Of a DNA stretch of 64,000 bases, positions 53,286 to 60,986 are shown one piece after another. Every line of letters starts with the position of its first letter. Position 1 is the first letter of the stretch. The DNA lies in assembly GCF_900142725.1 (NCBI RefSeq), contig NZ_FRBW01000001.1, positions 744,001 to 808,000 of the forward strand, written 5' to 3'. Both the position numbers and the translations under genes were made by a program. Under the pieces are notes generated by a model, which saw nothing but the letters and a program-made list of their open reading frames with translations, had not been told where the DNA came from and did no database searches. The stretch comes from Roseibium suaedae (GTDB taxonomy: Bacteria > Pseudomonadota > Alphaproteobacteria > Rhizobiales > Stappiaceae).

Positions 53286-54281
53286 TCAGCGGCCGCCGAC
53301 GCGCAGTCCCGGGGCCGGCCGCTCGTTCAGAAGCTCATGACGGAACCGAAACAGGGCTGCCGGGCGCCCTCCGGTTTCCGTGGATGTGGCGCCGGTCGGC
53401 TCCACCAGATCGGCGTTTTCAACGAGCCGCCGGAAGTTCTGCTTGTGCAGGTGACGGCCTGAAATGGCCTCTACCGAGGTCTGCAATTCGGTCAGGGTGA
53501 AGGCGGCCGGCATGAGCTCGAAGACGACCGGGCGGTATTTCAGCTTGGCCCTGAGACGGGAAATGGCCGTTGCCAGAATGCGCCGGTGATCGAAGCGCAT
53601 GGTCCGGCCAAACCGGGGCAGGCTGTCCCGGTCAAGAGCGGCTGCCCGTTCGTCGCGCAGAGCCTCTTCGATGAGGCCAGCTTCATAGAGAAGCTCGTAG
53701 CGTTCGAGGGCACGCTCCTCGTCCCATTCCCCGGCAGCTCCGGAAAGAGGGGCGCCAAAGGCAATTTTCAGCCGTTCCTTCCGGGTCAGCGCCCGTTGGG
53801 GGGAAATGTCGTCCGGGGCCTTTTCCGACCAGGCGGTCAGAGCCGGGATGATCTCGCGGTCGAGAATGGACGGGCGGCCATTGCGCCAGTCTTCCCAGGG
53901 GAAATAATCGTACCAGGAGCGCCAGGCGGAGTGATGGCGGGCAAGCGCATCTTCCGATCCGGGGGTCTGCCGGGTGAGGGCCAGATATCCGACAGAGACC
54001 ACATGGGGGCCTGCATCGTCTCGGGTCCGGTGACGGCCGCGGTCGCCGAATGTGTAGAGCTGTTCCACATAGCCGAGACGCAGGGCAGTCTGTTCCTCCA
54101 CCCAGGAGCGCAGGCCGATGTCGAATGTCCGGTGATGCAACGGGTCGAAGGGGCCGAAAGGCAGGCTGTCTGGCTCGATCCCCGCAGGATCATCCACCTG
54201 GACGATGAAAGGAACTCCCCGGGCAACGGCAACGATGACGGCATTGAGGCCGATCTCAATAGCAGCTCCGGCTGAGTTCAT
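53286..54281 (-). CDS. nadQ: NadQ-type NAD biosynthesis regulator (degenerate Nudix + winged helix)
   Basis: A 331-residue protein of the COG4111 NAD-regulator group. N-terminal Nudix-fold domain (about 10-160) with LPFGPFDPLHHRTFDIGLRSWVEEQTALRLGYVEQLYTFGDRGRH; where a Nudix enzyme has REUXEEXG it has RSWVEEQT, so hydrolysis is unlikely and ligand sensing likely. The C-terminal about 120 residues are a winged-helix DNA-binding domain (FTLTELQTSVEAISGRHLHKQNFRRLVENADLV). Proteins of this group regulate nadABC in alphaproteobacteria; nadABC lies 2.5 kb away with a perfect palindrome in front. Probably co-transcribed with the upstream phosphatase gene (37-nt gap). Confidence 0.82.
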   Translation of the reverse strand: MNSAGAAIEIGLNAVIVAVARGVPFIVQVDDPAGIEPDSLPFGPFDPLHHRTFDIGLRSWVEEQTALRLGYVEQLYTFGDRGRHRTRDDAGPHVVSVGYLALTRQTPGSEDALARHHSAWRSWYDYFPWEDWRNGRPSILDREIIPALTAWSEKAPDDISPQRALTRKERLKIAFGAPLSGAAGEWDEERALERYELLYEAGLIEEALRDERAAALDRDSLPRFGRTMRFDHRRILATAISRLRAKLKYRPVVFELMPAAFTLTELQTSVEAISGRHLHKQNFRRLVENADLVEPTGATSTETGGRPAALFRFRHELLNERPAPGLRVGGR

Positions 54282-54317
54282 GCTCTGCTCCCCTGTCGTC
54301 CGGTCTCCGGTGTCATG

Positions 54318-54824
54318 TTACTCCAACGGCAGGGAAAAAGGCGTGCCTTCAAATGCGTCAGCGCCCCGGCCGATGCCACGGATAGCGTCGATCATACGGC
54401 CGTTTCGTTGCAGCAACTTGTCGGCAAAGGCAACGAGCCGGGCATTCGGGGTCGCAGAAGGAGCATTGCGCCGCAAGAGCAGTGCAAGTTCCTGTTCGTC
54501 CGCCTGGGGCTGCAGCGCGCAGGCGGTGATATAGGCCCCGGCTGTCGACCGGCTGATACCGGCCCAGCAATGGATCACCATCGGGGCAGACCGGTCCCAG
54601 CCCCTGACGAAATCCAGCAAATGCTGGACATGCTGCTCTGCCGGGGGCTTCAGGCCTTCGACCGGCGTGACAATATCATTGAAGCCGAGAAACAGATGCC
54701 CCTCCGGAGCGATGCCCTGTGGTGTCGGCACCATCGTTTCCGCATTGATCAGAGTGACCACATGGGACGCGCCCGTCTTCGTGACGGTCTCTGTCAGGCG
54801 GGAGAGGGAGCAGACGTGCAGCAT
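54318..54824 (-). CDS. Tyrosine-phosphatase-like protein (CX5R)
   Basis: A 168-residue single-domain protein with the P-loop HCWAGISRST (Cys-X5-Arg) of cysteine phosphatases and the general shape of small dual-specificity or tyrosine phosphatases; an upstream Asp (FNDIVTP) could be the general acid. Substrate unknown; it might act on protein, or on a phosphorylated metabolite. Lies between an HD-domain gene and nadQ on the same strand. Confidence 0.85.
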   Translation of the reverse strand: MLHVCSLSRLTETVTKTGASHVVTLINAETMVPTPQGIAPEGHLFLGFNDIVTPVEGLKPPAEQHVQHLLDFVRGWDRSAPMVIHCWAGISRSTAGAYITACALQPQADEQELALLLRRNAPSATPNARLVAFADKLLQRNGRMIDAIRGIGRGADAFEGTPFSLPLE

Positions 54825-54922
54825 GGCGATCCGTTTCTTGAGGTTGGACGAATCCTAACGGGTCTGCGCGGTCTGGTCACCCGGCAGCCCCCATGTTTCA
54901 GAGGGTTTTCCCGGTCTGGCTG

Positions 54923-55549
54923 TTACTTTCTCGCCGCTTCGATCTGGTTGAACCGGTCCAGGAAGCGGGCCTGCGCCTGCGAGGCGGGCAGAGGGGCGAG
55001 ACCGAGACGGGCCGGAGCCTTGCCGTCTGCTGTGAAAGCCTTGGGTTTCCCGAAGATCTTGGCGGCTTCCTTCTCGTCGAACCCGGCCAGTTCAATCGCC
55101 TCGTAATAGGCGCAGATGATGTCTGCCTGCTTGGCGAGTTTCTTCACGCTCTGCGGAATTTCGGCCGGTAGGCCGAAGCGCACGTGAATGGCGGATTGCA
55201 GCCGGTGCTCAACCGCCTTGTAGGCGCCGCCCATCACCGCCTTGAAAGGCGAGATCATGTCACCGATCACATATTCCGGGCCGTCGTGAAGCAGAACCGC
55301 AAGCTGCCAGTCCGGCGTCAGGTCCGGCTTCAGCTGCCGGGCAATCTCCTCGACCACCAAAGAGTGCTCGGCGACGGAAAAGGCATGGTCGCCAAAGGTC
55401 TGACCATTCCACCGGGCAACACGGGCAAGGCCATGGGCAATGTCGGCCACTTCCACATCCAGCGGCGAAGGGTCCAGAAGATCGAGGCGGCGGCCGGACA
55501 GCATGCGCTGCCAGGCACGGGGCGATTTGGAGGGTTTGTCAGCGGCCAT
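54923..55549 (-). CDS. HD-domain hydrolase, 5'-deoxyribonucleotidase YfbR-like
   Basis: A 208-residue HD-superfamily protein. Metal-ligand residues are in DHAFSVAEHSLVVEEI (His), WQLAVLLHDGPEYVIGDMISPFK (HD, and a distal Asp) and a later DIICAYYEAIELAGF (Asp). The YfbR-like group dephosphorylates deoxynucleoside 5'-monophosphates, which fits but is not proven here. ATG 55547-55549 has a weak Shine-Dalgarno, yet gives the usual length. It overlaps nothing; ygfZ ends 39 nt upstream on the same strand. Confidence 0.85.
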   Translation of the reverse strand: MAADKPSKSPRAWQRMLSGRRLDLLDPSPLDVEVADIAHGLARVARWNGQTFGDHAFSVAEHSLVVEEIARQLKPDLTPDWQLAVLLHDGPEYVIGDMISPFKAVMGGAYKAVEHRLQSAIHVRFGLPAEIPQSVKKLAKQADIICAYYEAIELAGFDEKEAAKIFGKPKAFTADGKAPARLGLAPLPASQAQARFLDRFNQIEAARK

Positions 55550-55587
55550 GAATTCGGAATGCGTGAAAGGAAATGAAAGGGGGAGGT

Positions 55588-56475
55588 TCAGTCGTTCGAC
55601 GCCGTTTCCGGCCAGCCGAACCTTGCCCATTCTGGCAGACGGACGGTGATTGGAACATCCCCAGCGAAGATGGGAAGGTCTTGATCCAGCGCGGACTTGA
55701 CCTTGTCGAGCCGCAGGATCGCGAGGCCGTTCCGGCCTTCTGCTGACGTCAGGGATCCGAGGGCCCGTCCGTCTGCGGTAATCTCAGTGCCTGCTGCGGG
55801 CAAGGCAGCTTCAGTTTCGACCTGGATGATCCGCTTGCGGGCGGTCGAGCGGTGCTGCATGCGCGAGACGACTTCCTGCCCGACATAGCAGCCCTTGGTG
55901 AAGGACACGCCGCCAAGCTGGTCCATGTCCGCGTCATGGGGGAAAATATCGGAATAGGCAAAGTCGGCGAGACCTTCCGGCACGCCTAGGGCAATGCGCT
56001 GGATGTGATAGGCCTCGAAGGTGCTTTGTTCTGCACCCGCGCCGGCAAGGGCCCGAGCGATGTCGGTGATAGGGCCCAGAACCCGCTGGCCGAGCGCGGC
56101 AAGGCGCGGGTCGGTCACGGTCAGTCCGTCCTGAAGGGCTGGGGCCGGCGCGCCCCAGACGGCAACGGTGCCTTCCGTCTCGTCCAAAAGCGTGATTTCG
56201 ACCTTCGCCCTGAGCCGGTAGAAGGTCAGCCGCTTGGCAAGATCGGCTGCCGTTTCGCGCGGCGTGTCCAGAAGATAGCCGTCAGCGGTCCTGGCGATCA
56301 GGAAGTCGAAGAAGATCTTGCCCTGCGGGGTCAGAAGTGCGCCGAAGCCTGCGCTGCCTTCAGAAATGGTCTCCACGTCACAGGTGACGAGGTTTTGCAG
56401 GAAATGGGTTGCGTCAGGGCCACCTATCCGGATCAGGGCGCGGTTTGAAAGCACGGCGAACTGTGAATGTGTCAT
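55588..56475 (-). CDS. ygfZ: Folate-binding iron-sulfur assembly protein YgfZ
   Basis: A 295-residue protein of the YgfZ/GcvT-like family, which aids assembly or repair of [4Fe-4S] enzymes with tetrahydrofolate. N-terminal GPDATHFLQNLVTCDVE and GALLTPQGKIFFDFLI, and the diagnostic KGCYVGQEVVSRMQHR carrying the functional Cys. ATG 56473-56475 follows AAGGGG by 9-10 nt; the 12-residue extension to 56511 is less likely. Divergent from the dihydroorotase-like gene. Confidence 0.95.
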   Translation of the reverse strand: MTHSQFAVLSNRALIRIGGPDATHFLQNLVTCDVETISEGSAGFGALLTPQGKIFFDFLIARTADGYLLDTPRETAADLAKRLTFYRLRAKVEITLLDETEGTVAVWGAPAPALQDGLTVTDPRLAALGQRVLGPITDIARALAGAGAEQSTFEAYHIQRIALGVPEGLADFAYSDIFPHDADMDQLGGVSFTKGCYVGQEVVSRMQHRSTARKRIIQVETEAALPAAGTEITADGRALGSLTSAEGRNGLAILRLDKVKSALDQDLPIFAGDVPITVRLPEWARFGWPETASND

Positions 56476-56649
56476 GACGCAAGCCCCTTTGCTGATGATC
56501 CGAGGGACCATCCGTTTCCCCTTGGCACATAGTCAGCTTTGGCCTGTGGGGCAAGGCCGGGAAGCAAAGCCGGGTACGGTTGAGGCTGGCCCTTCCACGA
56601 TCATCCGCGTATAAGCCTCCCGGAGCAAACACGAGCGGGAGTTAAGTCC

Positions 56650-57984
56650 TTGAGCCAGACCTATGATGTGATCCTGAAGGGCGGAACGGTTGTCAATCAG
56701 GACGGCGAAGGGATACGGGATGTCGCGATCCGTGGCGGCCGGATCGTCGGGCTGGGCCAGTTCGACTCCTCTGAGGCCGGAGAGACCATCGACTGCACGG
56801 GTCTTCATGTTCTGCCGGGCGTGATCGATAGCCAGGTGCATTTCCGCGAGCCAGGTCTGGACCACAAGGAAGATCTGGAATCCGGGTCCCGCGCTGCTGC
56901 GATGGGCGGCGTCACTGCTGTCTTCGAAATGCCGAACACCAACCCGCTCACCACCACTGCCGAAACGCTGGCGGACAAGGTGAAGCGTGGCCATCATCGC
57001 ATGCACTGCGATTTTGCCTTCTGGGTCGGGGGCACCCGCGACAATGTGAAGGACATTCCCGAGCTGGAGCGCCTGCCGGGCGCCGCCGGGATCAAGGTTT
57101 TCATGGGTTCGTCCACCGGTGACCTCCTGGTCGAGGATGATGCCGGCGTGAAGGCCATTCTGTCGACGACCCGCCGCCGCGCGGCTTTCCATTCCGAAGA
57201 CGAGTTCCGCCTGCGCGAGCGCAAGGGCGAGCAGATCGCCAATGATCCGCGCAGCCACCCGGTCTGGCGCGACGAGATCGCAGCGCTGCAATGCACCGAG
57301 CGTCTGGTGCGCATTGCCCGCGAAGCCGGCGCCAAGATCCATATCCTGCACCTGTCGACGGCCGAGGAAGTGGACTTCCTGATCGATCACAAGGACGTGG
57401 CTTCCATCGAGGTGACCCCCCATCATCTGACCCTGACCGACGAGGCCTATACCCGCCTCGGCACGCTGGTGCAGATGAACCCGCCGGTACGGGCGCCGCG
57501 CCACAAGGATCGACTGTGGTGGGGTCTGGAACAGGGCATCCTGGACATCTTCGGATCTGACCATGCGCCGCATCTTCTGGAAGAAAAGCAGAAGCCCTAT
57601 CCGGCATCGCCCTCGGGTATGACCGGCGTGCAGACGCTGGTTCCGATCATGCTGGACCACGTCAATGCAGGTCGCCTGAGCCTTGCCCGTTTCGTCGACA
57701 TGACCAGCGCTGGCCCGGCCCGCCTGTTCCAGACAGCCCGCAAGGGCCGCATTGCGGTCGGCTATGATGCGGACTTTACCGTTGTCGACATGAAGAAGCG
57801 CCAGACCATCACCAATGACTGGATCGCCTCCAAGTGCGGCTGGACGCCTTATGACGGCAAGGAAGTCACCGGCTGGCCGGTCGGCACCATTGTCCGTGGC
57901 CAGAGGGTCATGTGGGACGCGGAACTGACCACGCCGTCCAGAGGCGAAGCGGTTCTTTTCCAGGACGGTCTGCCGCGCAACTGA
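56650..57984 (+). CDS. Dihydroorotase-like amidohydrolase with altered metal-site motif
   Basis: A 444-residue cyclic amidohydrolase. It has the DHOase-type blocks: LPGVIDSQVHFREPGLDHKEDLESGS, GVTAVFEMPNTNP, GIKVFMGSSTG (expected carboxylated Lys), AFHSEDEFR, ILHLSTAEE, and SDHAPHLLEEK (metal-ligand Asp). But where the HxH metal motif normally reads D-x-H-V-H it is D60-S-Q62-V-H64. Annotated dihydroorotases of alphaproteobacteria of this length share this look as I recall it; whether they are true DHOases, as opposed to paralogues, is unclear. TTG 56650 has GGGAG 9 nt upstream. Confidence 0.8.
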   Translation: MSQTYDVILKGGTVVNQDGEGIRDVAIRGGRIVGLGQFDSSEAGETIDCTGLHVLPGVIDSQVHFREPGLDHKEDLESGSRAAAMGGVTAVFEMPNTNPLTTTAETLADKVKRGHHRMHCDFAFWVGGTRDNVKDIPELERLPGAAGIKVFMGSSTGDLLVEDDAGVKAILSTTRRRAAFHSEDEFRLRERKGEQIANDPRSHPVWRDEIAALQCTERLVRIAREAGAKIHILHLSTAEEVDFLIDHKDVASIEVTPHHLTLTDEAYTRLGTLVQMNPPVRAPRHKDRLWWGLEQGILDIFGSDHAPHLLEEKQKPYPASPSGMTGVQTLVPIMLDHVNAGRLSLARFVDMTSAGPARLFQTARKGRIAVGYDADFTVVDMKKRQTITNDWIASKCGWTPYDGKEVTGWPVGTIVRGQRVMWDAELTTPSRGEAVLFQDGLPRN

Positions 57985-58007
57985 GAGTTCCGTCCGGTGT
58001 GAATTCG

Positions 58008-58041
58008 AAAGCGGTCCGCTGGTTCAGCGGGCCGCTTTTTT
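58008..58041. terminator. Bidirectional terminator between the dihydroorotase-like gene and DUF2061
   Basis: AAAGCGGTCCGCTG and CAGCGGGCCGCTTTTTT pair (one mismatch), loop of 3 nt, T run on the plus side. The right arm covers the stop of the convergent DUF2061 gene. Confidence 0.82.
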
Positions 58042-58260
58042 CGTGTCCGGGTGCCGCCCCCATCCAACCCGGTTCCAGACCAGCTCATGCAGGAAAAAGC
58101 AGACGAAACCGGTCGCCGAAGCTGACAGTGCGAGCGTCAGCGCCCCCAGGAAGGATCCTGTATGGGGCAGGCTCAGCAGCGTCATGCTGATAACGCCCAT
58201 GGTTTGCCAGGTCAGGGTCTTGAGCAGGGTGCGGCGGGTGGTTTCCAAGTGGGCCTCCAA
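58024..58260 (-). CDS. DUF2061 membrane protein
   Basis: A 78-residue protein with two membrane helices: RRTLLKTLTWQTMGVISMTLLSL and LGALTLALSASATGFVCFFLHELVWNRVGWGRH. The RTLxKTxTWR and FFLHELVWNRI segments are DUF2061 hallmarks. Function unknown; sometimes near sulfate-assimilation genes. The start at 58258-58260 (MEAHLETTRR) and a shorter alternative cannot be told apart. The stop overlaps the terminator. Confidence 0.82.
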   Translation of the reverse strand: MEAHLETTRRTLLKTLTWQTMGVISMTLLSLPHTGSFLGALTLALSASATGFVCFFLHELVWNRVGWGRHPDTKKAAR

Positions 58261-58340
58261 CGGTGGATCTGAAGGTCAGCCATACCCGGAGAGGTAAGCT
58301 TGCAGGAACCACGCATTTTTGCAGAATATATCCCGAACTG

Positions 58341-58354
58341 TTGATTTAGATCAC
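58341..58354. promoter_or_regulatory. Near-consensus FNR/FixK-type site upstream of the XRE regulator
   Basis: TTGATTTAGATCAC matches TTGAT-N4-ATCAA except the last base, 22 nt before the regulator's ATG. Weak evidence, since short sites like this can arise by chance. Confidence 0.35.
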
Positions 58355-58375
58355 CTCTGATGATTTAAGTCTCAT

Positions 58376-59227
58376 ATGGACAAGCGAGACCGTTCTCTTC
58401 TCTTCCGTGATCGTCTGAACGAAGCCATGCAGCGCTCAGGGATGAGCCGGGCAGCGCTGGCCCGTGCCTGCGCTGTCGACAGGTCGACCATCGCCCTTCT
58501 GCTGGGCGATGATCAGGGCAGGTTGCCCAATGCCCATCTGGCCGCGGAATGCGCCTCCGCGCTTTCCGTGAGTGCCGACTGGCTGCTGGGCCTGACCGAG
58601 CGGAGCGAAACTGCGGCCGATCTTCTGGATTCCTCCTTCCGCGTGACGGAGGCTGAGCGATCCTTCGCCGATGCGCAGATTGACGAGTGGCACCGGGAGG
58701 CGGCCGGCTACAAGATCCGCCATGTGCCTGCAACCTTGCCCGACCTGCTCAAGACCGATGCGGTGTTCGAATTTGAATATGCCGCTTTCCGGGACAGGAC
58801 CCCCGATCAGGCTATCTCCGCCATGCGCAGCAAGGCTGATTGGCTGCGGCGGCCCGGGTCGGACTATGAGATCTGCTGTTCGCGGGAGCTGGTCGAGTCG
58901 CTGGCGCGCGGTGAGGGCTATTGGCGCGGGTTGCCCAAGGCGGCAAGAGAAGAGCAGATCGAGCACATGGCCAGATGCTGCCGGGATCTTTATCCCTCGC
59001 TTCGGCTCTATCTCTACGACACCAAGGTGGTCTTCTCGGCGCCGGTGACCATTTTCGGTCCGCTGCTTGCGGTGATCTACATCGGTGGCCACTACATGGT
59101 CTTCCGCGAGAACCGGCAGATCCGCGCCTTGACGGATCACTTCGACCAGCTCGTGCGCGATTCAGATACCGATGCCCGGTCCGTGGCCGCTCTGATTGCG
59201 GGACTTGCGGAAGAATGCCGCGGCTAG
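58376..59227 (+). CDS. XRE-family HTH transcriptional regulator
   Basis: A 283-residue protein: N-terminal Cro/CI-type helix-turn-helix (about 12-70, RLNEAMQRSGMSRAALARACAVDRSTIALLLG) and a long C-terminal sensor-like domain (about 90-283) that reads YKIRHVPATLPDLLKTDAVFEFEYA and LRLYLYDTKVVFSAPVTIFGPLLAVIYIGGHYMVF. The latter resembles the phage-repressor-style domains of alphaproteobacterial XRE regulators. Target unknown. Divergent from DUF2061. Confidence 0.85.
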   Translation: MDKRDRSLLFRDRLNEAMQRSGMSRAALARACAVDRSTIALLLGDDQGRLPNAHLAAECASALSVSADWLLGLTERSETAADLLDSSFRVTEAERSFADAQIDEWHREAAGYKIRHVPATLPDLLKTDAVFEFEYAAFRDRTPDQAISAMRSKADWLRRPGSDYEICCSRELVESLARGEGYWRGLPKAAREEQIEHMARCCRDLYPSLRLYLYDTKVVFSAPVTIFGPLLAVIYIGGHYMVFRENRQIRALTDHFDQLVRDSDTDARSVAALIAGLAEECRG

Positions 59228-59434
59228 AGTGCGATACTGTGCCCTGTCCCTAAACTCAGTGCGGTGCCGCAAATGTGATCTGCGTTACAGCCTGAATGTG
59301 GATTATCACCCTATGATGCAGGGGTGAGCAGGGCTGGAACACTTTGGTAACCTTGTTCAATAACGTAAAATACACAGCTTGCCGTTAAAGCTTTGTTCGA
59401 GCTTTTCATTGGTTTTGAGTAAGGGGCTCGTGCG

Positions 59435-60682
59435 ATGCAGGTCCACGGTTCGAATATTAAATCGTCAACTTTTTTAACCGGAATCTCCCGGTCCGCCCGC
59501 ATTTCTGCGGCTGCGTTCACGGTTGTCGCTTCCTTGATGGTGCCTGCCGCCGCACGTGACAAGCAGCCCGTAGAGGTCACTGCCGAAGTGCAGGACAATG
59601 CGCCCCTGCAGATGATGGTGTCGATCAAGGAGCAGCGGATTAACGTTTACCGCGGCACCGAGCTGGTCACCAGTTCGCCGATCTCTTCCGGCAAGACAGG
59701 CCACTCGACACCGACGGGCGTGTTTTCGATCCTGGAAAAGCGCCGCAAGCATTTCTCCAATCTCTATGACGATGCGCCGATGCCGTTCATGCAGCGCCTG
59801 ACATGGTCCGGTGTTGCTCTGCACGAAGGTCGCCTGCCGGGCTATCCGGCGTCTCACGGCTGCATCCGTCTGCCACGCGCTTTCGCCAAGGACCTGTTCG
59901 GCATCACCGAGCGTGGCCTGCATGTTGTTGTCACGAGCGATGAAGCTGCGCCGCAGATGATCTACAGCTCGGTCTTGCCCCAGCCGGTTGCCGTCGGCAA
60001 CACGGTCGCGAGCCTGTCGAGCAAGATGATCGAGGCCGATCCGGCGCTGCGCGGCTCCATCGAATCTGCCGCAATCCAGCCGGACATGTCCTCTGCCAAC
60101 GAGATCCCGGAAAACTTCAACCAGCCGCTCCGGATGATCGTGACGCCTCGGGCGCCGGAGAATCAGGTCAAGACGCTGCAGCGTCTTCTCGGTCAGATGG
60201 GGTTTGATGCAGGCCCTGCTGATGGGGTTGCCGGCCGCAAGACCCGCGCGGCCATCGAAACCTATCAGGAAGGTGCGGACCTGCCCATCACAGGACGGAT
60301 CACCGATGGCCTTGTCCGTTCCATCTATGCAGATGCTGGCTACGAAAAGCCGACCAATGCTGTTCTGCGCATCCGCCGCAACTTCAAGGATGTCTATGAA
60401 GCCGGTGTGACCCTCAAGGATCCGGCGGCGCCAATTGGCACGCATGTGTTCACGGCGCTGGGCTTTCAGCATGGCGCGACCCGGACCGAGTGGATGGGCG
60501 TTGCCGCTGAAGGCACGGAAGCGGGAACTCCGGAAGAGGCGCTTGCCCGTCTCGAGATCTCCGAGCGTGTCCGCCGCGAGCTTGGCGAGATGCTGACCCC
60601 CGGCAGCTCCCTGATCATCACCGACCGCAGCTTTGCCCGCAATACGGGCCTCGGCACGGATTTCGTGGTGATCACGAACTGA
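59435..60682 (+). CDS. L,D-transpeptidase (YkuD) with peptidoglycan-binding domain
   Basis: A 415-residue exported protein. Signal peptide (about 1-40), a YkuD catalytic domain (about 60-170) with HEGRLPGYPASHGCIRLPRAFA, whose SHGC provides the catalytic Cys and His, a linker, a PG_binding_1 repeat (about 235-310: ENQVKTLQRLLGQMGFDAGPADGVAGRKTRAAIETYQ) and a C-terminal segment of unknown fold. Expected to make 3-3 cross-links or attach proteins to peptidoglycan. ATG 59435 has a moderate Shine-Dalgarno (AAGGGG). Confidence 0.92.
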   Translation: MQVHGSNIKSSTFLTGISRSARISAAAFTVVASLMVPAAARDKQPVEVTAEVQDNAPLQMMVSIKEQRINVYRGTELVTSSPISSGKTGHSTPTGVFSILEKRRKHFSNLYDDAPMPFMQRLTWSGVALHEGRLPGYPASHGCIRLPRAFAKDLFGITERGLHVVVTSDEAAPQMIYSSVLPQPVAVGNTVASLSSKMIEADPALRGSIESAAIQPDMSSANEIPENFNQPLRMIVTPRAPENQVKTLQRLLGQMGFDAGPADGVAGRKTRAAIETYQEGADLPITGRITDGLVRSIYADAGYEKPTNAVLRIRRNFKDVYEAGVTLKDPAAPIGTHVFTALGFQHGATRTEWMGVAAEGTEAGTPEEALARLEISERVRRELGEMLTPGSSLIITDRSFARNTGLGTDFVVITN

Positions 60683-60986
60683 ATTCAAGCTGCGCCGACG
60701 AAAGACGGCTGCGCAGCTTGCGAATTGCCTGATCAGTCAAGATCCCGGTTCGGTTGAAATTACCGGCCGGGATTTTTGCTTTCTGACCCAGACGTTTGAG
60801 CAGAACCGACCTGGTTTCCAGAGCAGCCCGAACTCCTTTGACGGGTAACGCCTGCCGATCCTGATGTGCAGTTTCCGGCGGAAATTTGCCGTTTAATCGG
60901 CATGGCCCGACCTTGCGTCACCAAACTGTTGCAACTCTCACGTATCCGGATCCGAACCCGAGGCAAGGATTACGGGAGAGGGCAAG
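60683..60986. other. Intergenic region upstream of btaA
   Basis: 304 bp without a gene. It starts with a CAAGCTGCGC / GCGCAGCTTG inverted repeat, then the terminator at 60742, and should carry the btaAB promoter in its last 200 bp. I could not make out a convincing Pho box. Confidence 0.5.
60742..60777 (+). terminator. Intrinsic terminator of the L,D-transpeptidase gene
   Basis: ATCCCGG and CCGGGAT pair across an 18-nt loop, followed by TTTTT. Sits 60 nt after the gene's stop. Confidence 0.6.

Noticed and set aside
60900..60986. A possible Pho box (GCGTCAC-caaa-CTGTTGC) before btaA
   Set aside because: Spacing is right, but each half matches the CTGTCAT consensus at only about four of seven positions.
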